From: Cephalotrichum gorgonifer
Taxonomy: Eukaryota > Ascomycota > Sordariomycetes > Microascales > Microascaceae
Length of the DNA: 64,000 nucleotides
Assembly: GCA_900312665.1 (NCBI GenBank)
Contig: ONZQ02000011.1
Location: 1,388,459 to 1,452,458, forward strand
Direction of reading: 5' to 3'
Shown here: positions 45,664-55,700 of the stretch, one piece after another
Layout: every line of letters begins with the position of its first letter
Numbering within the stretch: position 1 is the stretch's first letter
Translations under genes and position numbers: made by a program
Notes under the pieces: model-generated
What the model saw: only the letters and a program-made list of their open reading frames with translations
The model's database searches: none
What the model was told of the DNA's origin: nothing

Positions 45664-47094
45664 CTACCCCTCGACCTCCTCGACCTCCTCGACCTCCTCG
45701 ACCTCCTCGACCTCGGGCTCATCCGCGAGAACGTATACTAGGGATATTCCCATGACAGGCTCCAAACCGCCGTGGTGTCCCGCCATGGGGGTATGGACCG
45801 ACATGTCGTAGTACGCCTTGAGAGAGAAGACGTCACCCGCCGCAAACCTCCCCAGCTCCTCGCAACGGTTGATGGAGGAGATGTGCACGAGGTGCTCGCT
45901 GGAGGAATGGTCGTGGCCCCCCTCTTGCTCTCCCTCCCCGTGAGCATGACCTTCTTCTCCCTCACCTTCTTCGTGAGTATGGCCCTCCTCTTCCTCTCCC
46001 TCTCCGTGGGTATGACCTTCGTCTCCCTCTCCCTCCTCGTGCTCGTGGTCCACCTCTTCGCCCCCGAACATGCCCACGTGTGTGATATACTCCTCCGATT
46101 CCCCATACCTAGCGACATTCTCACAGACGGCCTTGCCGTTGATAAAGAAATCTAGCTTTACGCCCCCGTCGTGCACATGGCCTATCTCATGTAGGATCTC
46201 CCCCGCAAAATCTGCCGTCCACTCCATGTCCAGCTCGAAGACGGCTTCCTCGGGGACGTTGACGGTGCTGTTGGTGCAGTGGCCGGCCACGTCGAGCCAG
46301 ATGGGCGTGACGGGACGGAAGTCCGGGGTAGAGGCGGGAAGGTACTCCACCTCCAGGACGAGATAGGCCTCCCTCTCGAGGGCGGATTCGTTCATGAGCT
46401 CGGTGATGTGGACGATTACGTCGTCCTCTCCGATGTAGATACCAGCCTTCCTCGTCCTAGTGGCCCACGTTAGTAATTTGTTCTTCTCAAGGCCTCGCTC
46501 ACTTTATCTTGAAGGGCGGTAGGATGTTGAAAAGATAGAAGCCGCGAGAGATAGGAAGAGGAAGAATAAGGGTAGGAGGAGGGGCGGAGGGAATAGACTC
46601 TGCTTACTCCCCGCTGGAAAAGTCCAGCGCCGTCCTCTCGTTCCCCGAGGCCCATATCCTCGAGAACTGACCGAACCCCTCGCACGTGGCGTCCGTCTGG
46701 TTCAGGTTAGCGACGAGGGTGTGGTGGAGCCACATGCCAGTGTTGGCGTTCGCGGAGGACCCGTCGGCGAACTCCAGGTCCCCGACTATGCTCGTGACGA
46801 TGCAGTCGCTGCAGGGGAAGGCCAGGATGTCCTCGAAGCTCTTCATGCCCATCGTCTCGGCGTCGTGAACTCCCGGGACGAGGAAGGGCCCGTTACGGGT
46901 GCGGACGCGAGATGACCCTAGGGACACGAAGGTTTGGGGGTCTAGGATCTGGGGTTCTGGGTTTACGGGGTTAGGAAAGGAGATGGCGCATAGTAGAGCT
47001 GGGATTGGTGCGTACCTTCGTCTCTCTTGTTGAACGTTGAGGCGAGAGCATGACTCCCGAGGGAGATGAGGGTCCCAATAGATGTGATCTTCAT
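45664..47094 (-). CDS. Secreted SURNod19-like protein with His-x-His repeat insertion
   Basis: Exons 47016-47094, 46608-46917 and 45664-46456 (introns of 98 and 151 nt, CTAG acceptors) give 393 aa. Residues 1-18 look like a signal peptide (MKITSIGTLISLGSHALA). The body follows the SURNod19-type pattern: IVTSIVGDLEFADG, TGMWLHHTLV, IWASGNERTALD, VTPIWLDVAGHC, HEIGHVHDGGVKLDF, HISSINRC and PVMGISLVYV. The HH, HxH and conserved Cys residues recall copper monooxygenase-like folds, but the family's activity is unknown. Between GESEEYITH and HISSINRC lies an 11-residue repeat rich in Gly, Glu and His, with HxH pairs at 267/269, 278/280, 289/291, 300/302 and 311/313. The protein ends in a Val-Glu-Glu repeat. 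Extracellular metal binding is inference. Confidence 0.85.
45669..45713 (-). repeat. 9-bp tandem repeat (Val-Glu-Glu) at the C-terminus
   Basis: Five near-perfect copies of a CCTCGACCT-type unit, read on the minus strand as VEE repeats that end the SURNod19-like protein. The codons are nearly identical between copies, so the expansion looks recent. Confidence 0.8.
45907..46047 (-). repeat. 33-bp coding repeat, His-x-His units
   Basis: Five HxH pairs spaced exactly 11 codons apart. The units read roughly GHTHGEGEEEE, GHTHEEGEGEE, GHAHGEGEQEG, with a leading DHEHEEGEGDE and a closing GHDH. Nucleotide conservation is visible as repeated TCCCTCTCC-type blocks on the plus strand. Confidence 0.85.
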
Positions 47095-48547
47095 CGTGGG
47101 TATGATAGCTCGAGGTCCTATAAGCAGGTTGAATACTAGTCAGGTAGGTCGTTCGCTCCTCTGTCGACGAACTGACAAGAAGACGATGGGGCAGTCGAGT
47201 AATAGGGGGCCGCGTCTTCTTATACTCTTACACGCGATGAGGCCGGTGAGATTTAATCTTTTCCGTCTCTGTTTATTGCCAATCAATTTACAACTCTATA
47301 TAGACTGCCCCCGTCTTACAAGGCAGAACCTCAATATCCATCCCGCCCTGGACGCCCAGACAGCACCTGGATTTCTCGTGTTCTGGTGTGCCCGCCTGCG
47401 CCCCAGTGACGACGCGCGATGGGGGACGGTAATTAGTAAATCATCCCATTTTATTCCGACGGCCGCGGAGAGTGGTGTTCGGGAGAATAGGCCCCCGTAA
47501 ACCCCGGGTCCTTGCGATATGGCGCTCGGGATTAAGAGTTTGACACCCCCCTTTCAACCTTATCTGAGATGTCGGATTCGGCGCTTAGGCTGTTGGTGAA
47601 GGGCGGGGGGGGATGGGGATTTCACGTGTATACAAAAGGGTAGCCGGTCGGCCGTCGCGGACCTCTTAGATGAGCTCGCTTTATCCGGAAGCACGAGGAT
47701 TTGATTAGTCCGAGAGCGGGGAGCAGGTCATTGGGAGCGCAGGAGAATATGGCGGATCTTTAGATTGCCCCGACTTTCCGGCCTGGGCCTCTCAGTTACT
47801 GGGGAATCTTGTCCTGCTCTTGGAGGAGGCATGAGCCGAGCCCGGAAGCTCTTTACATCACGGTGAAAGGAGAGAGAAAAGCAATAGGAGATATCAATCG
47901 TGACCCAGCCTACAGTTTGGCCCCTGCTTACTGGACGGAAGTTGGCTGGCACTGGAAGGACCCAACTTCTGGTATCTGAGAGAGCCTCTAACAACTTTGG
48001 CCGACCAACGTTGTCGAATGTGCCTGGGATGTGTTTGTGCATAGTTTTCATAGTTACGAGTGTCGTGCGCCGACTTCGAAGTCAAGTCACGTTGCACGGT
48101 TACATCATCCATCCACGGATTTATCTAGAGCCTGGTATTATTCCACCAGCGAACCAGCACACCCACCAATCATCCCTCCACTGAAATGCATCGGTTTGGC
48201 CCCACCCGCCCCGCTGTGGGCCGCCTAGGGAGCTCCAAGACCCGTTTCCCCGTTCCAGAAACACCAAAAAGCAACATCAGAAAGGGACACGTCCCTCTGG
48301 TCTGGAGACATCGTTTCGCGCGTCTGCATTTTACTCATCCATATTGTACATGACGGCTCCAGAAACAGCAGGCTGTTTGCCAACGTGTGATAGTATGTTA
48401 TGATCTAGTTGTTTCTTTCCTTGCAAGAAAGGAGTGAGCAAAAAAAGGTCATCTTGTTCTACCCAGTCTCATTCCCAATTCCCCAAGTTACTTTCATCCC
48501 AGCCACATATCTGGTTCTATTCACTTTTTTTCTTGATCGCGATCACG
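47095..48547. other. Divergent intergenic region, 1.45 kb
   Basis: Separates the SURNod19-like gene from the membrane aminopropyltransferase-like gene, transcribed in opposite directions. No frame here looks coding. A pyrimidine-rich segment precedes the right-hand ATG (48450-48545). Confidence 0.6.
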
Positions 48548-50447
48548 ATGCCACCTAGGCGTAACGCCAATAGGGCCGCGGCGCCCGGCCCAGTCCCCGA
48601 CGGCCTCAACCCCGACAAGTTTGAAAAGGAACTGAGGAGCCTCGCAAAGAAGGCCAAGTCACGGACGTGGGCGACCGAGACCAGGGAGCGCCTGTCCCCC
48701 TACATTTCCGCCTTCGCCCTTCTCACCCTCGCCGGCATCTATTCCAATGTATCTCAAATGGCCCTCTCGCCCATATTCGGCTCGCTGCCGTCAGCCGTGT
48801 GGCACCCCAAGCTTATCGCTGCCGCGTCCTTCCTTGGATGGGCCGGGAGCTTGTTCATCGAGCGCCGCCTTCCCGTGCACCCCGCCACTCTGATCCCGGT
48901 CATCGCCATCTACGTTCCCGTTGTGCAGTTCTTCCTGTGCAACCAGAGCAGCCTCCTGACGGCGACGTGGGGCCCGCTGGTTATCGAGTCAATCACCCTT
49001 GCCCCTATCACCATCCTCACTGCAGCGTGCGTGGCCTCGGACCTGGAGGGTATCCGTCCGGGTCTGCTGCCCAAGTTCATTGCCGACTCCACCCCGGGAC
49101 TTACCTCTTTACTTTACTTCAAGGTGGTGGAGAGCTTCTCAGGCCGCCTACTGAGCCAGTACGTCGGGAGGACAATCTTCGTCACTAGGATCGGCCTGGA
49201 GATGCTGCTGGCCGGCATCTACGCCATCTTGGCTCCGTCGAAGCTTGTCCTTCTGGGCATCCCAGCCATCATCCACACCACCCTTTTCAACTATCACCTG
49301 CCCACCCCTAGCGCCACCCTCGCCCTTCAGGAATCCCTGAAGGCCGAGAACTGGACCCTGATCGACAGGAGGGAGTCCGTCACCGGGTACATCTCCGTCC
49401 TCGAGAGCGACAACCAGGGGTTCAGGGTATTAAGGGCCGACCACAGCTTGCTAGGCGGGGAGTGGGTCAAATTCCAGGGGCCCCAGATGGCCGAACCTGT
49501 CTACAGCGTCTTCGTCATGCTCGAGGCCGTTCGCCTGGTGGAAGGACCGCAACCTATCATAGACAGTGAGGCGAATGCCCTCGTAATGTAAGGGCGCACG
49601 CCTCCTTTTTTCTCTCTCTCTGGAATGATGCTCGCTAACTAGCACTGGTACAGCGGTCTTGGCATTGGAACGACCCCAGCTGCATTCATCACGCACGGTA
49701 TCGACACCACAATTGTCGAGATAGACCCGGTCGTGTATGAATTCGCATCAAAGTACTTCCAGCTACCGCCCAGTCACACAGCGGTCATCGATGACGCCGT
49801 CAGCTACACGCAGACCCTCGCCCGGGAAACGGACCAGCGGTTCGACTACATCATCCACGACGTCTTCACCGGCGGCGCCGAGCCACTCCCGCTGTTCACC
49901 CTCGAGTTCCTCCAGGGGCTCAACACCCTCCTGAAGCCCGATGGAGTAATCGCTATTGTAAGTGTACCCCCACCGACCCGAGCCCTTTCGTAGGCGCGTT
50001 TGACGTCCTGGATTATGCTGCGGGACTAATACGGGGTAGAACTACGCCGGAGACATCCTCCTCCCAACTCCCAAGATGGTCATCCAGACCATCCTCCACG
50101 TCTTCCCGTCCTGCCGAATCTTCCGCGAGTCCGAGGCCCCCACCGAGGAAGCCATCAGGGAGGCGGGGCAGGATTTCACCAATGTCGTCATCTTCTGCAA
50201 GAAGAGCGAGGATCCCCTGACCTTTAGAAACCCGGTGGCCGGGGACTTCCTCCAGAGCCGCGCGAGGGATATGTTCCTCGTGCCCAAGCACGAGACTTTC
50301 CTCTCCGAGTTCCGGTCCGAGGAGGACGTAGGGCTGTTGATGAACAATGGGACGGCGGAGTTGGAGGGGGGGCAGGAGACGAGCGCGGTGGGGCACTGGG
50401 AGGTCATGAGGACGGTGGTGCCCCCGAAGGTGTGGGAGCTGTGGTGA
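48548..50447 (+). CDS. Membrane-anchored spermidine-synthase-like protein, 3 exons
   Basis: Exons 48548-49587, 49654-49957 and 50040-50447 (introns of 66 and 82 nt) give 583 aa. The start is the ATG at 48548 (MPPRRNANRAAAPG); an upstream in-frame extension lacks ATG. About six or seven hydrophobic segments fill residues 50-260. A Rossmann-type domain resembling spermidine/spermine synthases follows: VMIGLGIGTTPAAFITHGIDTTIVEIDP (glycine loop, then acidic residue), DDAVSYT, and YIIHDVFTGGAEP, where the aspartate matches the active-site position of aminopropyltransferases. The last exon (NYAGD) completes the fold. Soluble spermidine synthases lack the membrane part; similar membrane fusions of unknown substrate are known in bacteria and fungi. 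Polyamine synthesis is therefore not assured. Confidence 0.85.
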
Positions 50448-52712
50448 GAGCTTCACGGGTAGAAACAGAAGGACTAGGGTATCATACAAGCTGCTGCGGC
50501 TATTTGAAGCCGCAGTGAAGGCGAAGTGACTTGGCTATCACGGCGTGTATTGTAAAGCATCTATATTCACACATCACCTGTTCCCCATTCCCCTTACCCC
50601 TTACAGAGACAGAATATATAAGGGGACTTTGATTGACATGTCAGAGGTACTCTTGGCCCGTGGTAGCCGGCTCTAAGCCAATGGAGGTAATGTTCAGCGC
50701 GGAGAGCGGACGTACCCAACCTATCTCAAGTACACTGGGCTCAGCCTCGCTTAATCCTGAATTGGCTGATATCCCGCATTCTCAGACCATTGATATCAGG
50801 TCCTAGCTTCATATACCCATTGGGTATCCCGAACGGATTTGGAGCAAGCCGAGTGACCGGTGAGCTCGGCAGACATCCCCCCTCAGGTGTGGCAAGTCTC
50901 ACATGTTCGGACCGAATGAGGTTTACGTGAGTTACCCAACCCGAGCCATTAGGCAAAGTTCGGCCGCGAGTGATCCTCGTATGAAGGTGAAGCTGCTCTC
51001 GTGAACCTGCCCTGCCACCCTCTACTTAGGCGGCGTGGCAAGCTCCTGGCTGGCAGGCTACGTGGCTTGGCAGTGGCACACGACGGACGACGGGCGTGGG
51101 CCAGGGGATAGTTTTACCCACGAGAAGGGCTAGTTATCAAGTGGCGAGTTGGGGCTTGTTTCCGCTTCATTCTGGCTGATCGGTGGGCATCTTAGCCGGA
51201 GTGACCCTGATCTACGGGGAGATTCTAGTCTGCAGGCGCGAGATGGTCATCATTACCAGAAAGTAACCGTCCCCAGAAGACTCACGAGACTGCACCATAT
51301 GTCGTTCATAAAATTGAAGACACGCTTATCAACCCTGACAGGCCGGACCTGGCCGGCTGTTAATATTAGGTTATGTAGGTTTCTTGGATGTCGGTGTTAA
51401 CTACATGACGAGTGAAAACTGCCACCAGATAAATAATGGCTTACTGAGTTTCGGGGTGGAAGTCAACTTTCTGTGGCGGCAGGACGGAGTACCTACACAC
51501 ACATATGTACACAGTGGTCGGTCGCCGTCGCTCCTCGTTCCACGACAGCCGTGATCGCTCCCATCATTCATGCCGCTGTTCGATGGAAGGCTGCCATGCC
51601 GAGCCAGAGTTTTCGCTTTCTGTTGTCAATGGAGCACATGGGCCAAGAATACGAGGAAGGGGGGCCCGACGAAGCGACTAGTCAACTGGGCAGTTCCTTC
51701 CCTGTTGATGCTCTCTGCCAGGTCCGTGCGCGCCACATCACATATCTTCAACTTCACCACACCACTTCGCCCTCCACCGAAAGTTATCTTCGCGATCTTG
51801 AGGAATGATACAGTCTCCAACAGAAGCCATTTGCAGCACCTTTGTTATTTTCGGACGTTTTCCTGTCTACCGCCTTCATGGGCCCTTCGGAAGGACCCGT
51901 TTCGCCCCCTGCCGCAGGCAGCCGGCGCTCGCTTCGGCCCCTCAGTCTTCCGACACGCCAAGTTTCAAGTGAAACCTTGCCCATAGCCTAGGGGTCCTCA
52001 CGAGCCCCCCATCCAGCCCTGTTGCCATTCCCAATCGGTGCAAGGCGAACCGCGCCCGCCCTCTCACGGTTGAGAGGTACCCCATCTGAGACGGCTGCTT
52101 GCCTCTTGGAAACAAACTACCCTCGCCCCTGTCCGCCTTGGAGGCGGCCGCCTCCCTTCCATGGAGTGACAAGGGATTCATCCTGATCCCCATCGCAGTC
52201 AAGTTCGGATCTCCAATCGGCATCCCGACAGGTCCTTCTTCCCACTAGCCTTAGTTCCCATGTCTCGGGACAGTTGTTCTTGGGACCAATCCCTGGCCCT
52301 GGCATCTGGTCTCGGACTATCCCCCTCAACCCTATCTGAGAGCTTGGCGCCCGGACCAGAACCCCGTGCATTCAGTGACAGCCCATGTTTTGCAACCTGT
52401 AACCGTAAACGCTATTACTGCCGCTCGCGTGGGCCCCTCCCCTCTGCCTTACGCTCTCATCTTCCGAGCTTCCTCCTTCCTCCTACATCCTACTGTTATC
52501 GTGAAGGCATGTTGTCGAGCATGGCGTTTGTCTAACACGTCGTGGGTTGGACACTCGTCACTTGAGCTACCAAGATGGGCTTGTTCCCTCTCGTGTGATG
52601 CATTCTTTTTTTCCCTTCTTTCCATTCTTGTAATTTCTTTTCACATACCCATTGATTGGGCTTTCCTTTCCTTTCCCGAGCGTTCGTACGCCGCTAGTCG
52701 GCGTCCGCCATC
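50448..52712. other. 2.3-kb intergenic region
   Basis: No gene is supportable. It contains an ACGGAGTAC word near 51484 and, close to the next ATG, pyrimidine runs (52605-52680) that fit a promoter or leader. The reading frames at 51473-51986 and 52260-52740 show no conserved motifs. Confidence 0.55.
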
Positions 52713-55700
52713 ATGGCAACTCCAGGTGTTAATCCTCTGACCGGCGCGCCGGTGACTCCATCAGTCAACACCCAGGTCACCGGCACCGCCGTTGCCTCGA
52801 CTATCCAAGGCGTCGACATGCAGTCCCTTGTGGTGGCCTTTTCACTGTTAGAACAGCCCGCCGTCCCCATCCTACTGTGTATGTGAGCTTGGGCCCGAGT
52901 ACTAACCGGCGGTTGACGACAGTGGTATCCTTGCGAACGCGGCTTCAGCAACAGCCTTTATCATGGTCAAGGGGAAGACCACTTCGATATGGAAGGACGG
53001 CCAGAGGCTGGTCCTCGCTATATTCCTCATATCGGTAGCCCTGTGGGCGAATATCGACTTTATCTCTACCTTGATCAGCCAGACCTCGAACTCGGGATGC
53101 CAGGTCGCCGTCGCCTTCAGCTCAACCTTCGACCAGGTTGCGAGAGTCGCCCTGCTTCAATACTTCTTGTGGGCGTCGGCAGGTTCGGCCCAGACGGCTT
53201 TGCAGCGTTTCCTTCCTCAGGGTCTCTTGCTCGCCAGGTTCATCCTGGGTGGTGTATTTGTTGGCATGCAGAGGCCGCAGTTCAACCCCATTTGCGTCCC
53301 GACTACCCAGGTTATGCCCGTATCCATCGCGACGATAGTAACCGATGGCGCTGTGTTCCTGGTCTGCATGCTCAGGGTCTTTTCTGCTGGCAGGCTTCGA
53401 GACGCCAAGGAAGGCACGGCTGGCCATCAGAAGGCGAAGGGCGTTCGCTTTACTCTGGCTGGATTCGTGCTGTGGATGGGTGTAAGTTACCAGGCCCGCT
53501 AGTATTTTTCTTACCCTCCTTCCTGTCTTCGAATACTCGGACAACTGACTCTGCTGCGTAGACGAGTATTCCCATGCACCTAGGAACCACTACTCTCCCG
53601 GTAGCTCTGAGGGTTGCTCTTCCTGCGGCTACAGCGACAATTCTTGTTGGTAGGTTTTGCGCAGGTCTTCCCCAACGCCATGGCATCAAGCCTTTTTTTC
53701 GAGGGCATCTTGACTAACTCTTGCGTCTAGCCGTTATTTCTGCCTTCTGCCGCACGCTCCCTCTCAGTGACGCCCGTCCATCGTCTTTCACACCCGAAGC
53801 TCCCTCGCCACGACCCCTCAGCACGACTCGGGACCTGCAGAGCCGCGACTTCCAGAGTCGGGACCTATCTAGCTCCGACTCGGACTATCCGCCAAGTCGA
53901 TACGAGGACCTGAAACGAGACGAGATCATATCAATCACCGCCTTCCCGAAGCCACCAACCCGGGATGGCCCAAGGGAGCAGTCACCTATTGAGGGTACCT
54001 TGCCCGCAATTCTTAACGCAATGCCGGGACAGGCTGTGACTGGTGTCGGCGGATTGCCCGTACAGGGGCAGCTGTTCCCACCAACGCGGGCCGAGACCGC
54101 ACCAGCTGTGAGGGATCTCAAGCCCTCGGAGGGAAGGGCTGATTCGGTACGGCCTAAGAAGGGGTTCTTCAGCAAAAGCGCCGCCGGAGGCGCCGCCGCG
54201 ACGAGGCTTGCTATCTCAGGACCGGTGTTGCAGTCCGGAGACGGCGCACTCAACCCCCTTGACAAGATCCCAACGGTTGACCTGGCCACAGCGGCGAGGA
54301 ATGAGAGGGATAGGAGGGAGCAGGCCAACCAGTCACCGGACTCTACTACCACTACCCTGGTTGCGATAGGCCCTGTTCCCCAGCCTCCCGTGATAACTCA
54401 GGAAGAGGCCGCGAGACGAGCCCAGAGCGTTAGGAGAAAGGACATCGCTTCAACAACCACTCCACCTGAGTCTAACCCAGAACCTCAGGTCATAGGCCAG
54501 GAGACCCGGGGAGAGTCCGTCGCGATCACAACATCAGCCGAGCTATCACCCGGTGCGGACGAGCTTCGAAGGCGGTCACCACGGGCGCTAGAGAGCTCTC
54601 GTCCCGCACCACAGCTGGACCAGGCAAAGGGTGCGCCGCGGAGACCTCCTCGGCCGGAGAGTTTAGATATCGACCTTGGTATGCAGGTAACAAAGCCTGG
54701 TCCAAAACAGCAACCCTTTGGCTCGGTATCGACCGCCCCGGTTCCTATTCCTCCCCGAACGGCGTCTCCACCCCGGATTCCCTCGCCTCCGCAATTGTCC
54801 TCTCCGCCCAAGGTTCCGTCGCCATCACAAATATCTTCACCTCCGCAAACCACAAACCAAAGCACCCCACCCCAGAAGGCGTCTAACTATTCGACCGTCT
54901 CTTCGTCACCACCAGGAAATCCCCAGCAGATACCTGATCCCGGAATGTCAAGCTTGCCTAGGAAGGGTTCAGTAAAAGCTAATATCCGGCCCTCAAGGCA
55001 ACGACCCGTCTCGGTGGAGGATGTCCCATCGCCAGTGAAGCCCCCTGTGAAGCAGAGGGTAGGGGCGGGTCTACCCGGAAACCCCAAGGCGGTGGCCATG
55101 CGGCAGGTAGAGGCAGAGGCCAAATCGCAGAGGCAGCAGACTGTTATGTTTGTGAACAACATCGAGTATAGCGACCCTGTTGCGGTGAAGAATATCTTGG
55201 ACGGCGCCGCCAAGAAAGCGGCTGGTAATGCTCAGCTACCGCCTGCTCTGAAGGCCACAGCCTCAGTGTTGCACAGGCCCAGGCCGGTACCTAGGCACAA
55301 GAGCGACGAGGAGGAAGAGGTTACCGCTCAAGGCTACGTCGAATCACCAGCTACAAAGGGGCACGAAAGGACCAAGTCCAATGGCTCGGTCTCGACTAGA
55401 AAGTCCATCTTCAAGGCTAACCCGGGGAGCCCTTCTCAATTACCTCCTCTGCCACCACCACCCAAGCACCCTGGTAACCAGATACGGCCGCGCCCGAACA
55501 ACACCAAGAGTATGACGTTCGATGAGAAGATGGACATCTTCTTCCCCGTGCCTCCGGGCGGTGGCGACAACGCCAGATCCCACTTCTCGCCCGTCCCCGC
55601 CGCACCTGCCTCACGGCCCTCGTTCATAGAGACGGATAACGAGTCGGGGAAGGACAAGTCGGATCGTACGACAAAAACTTCGTTCCAGACCCAAAGTGTC

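Noticed and set aside
52879..52922. GTATGT donor at 52879 for the first intron of the large membrane protein
   Set aside because: Best consensus of the three neighbouring donors, but it shifts the frame; only 52877 or 52883 keep it.
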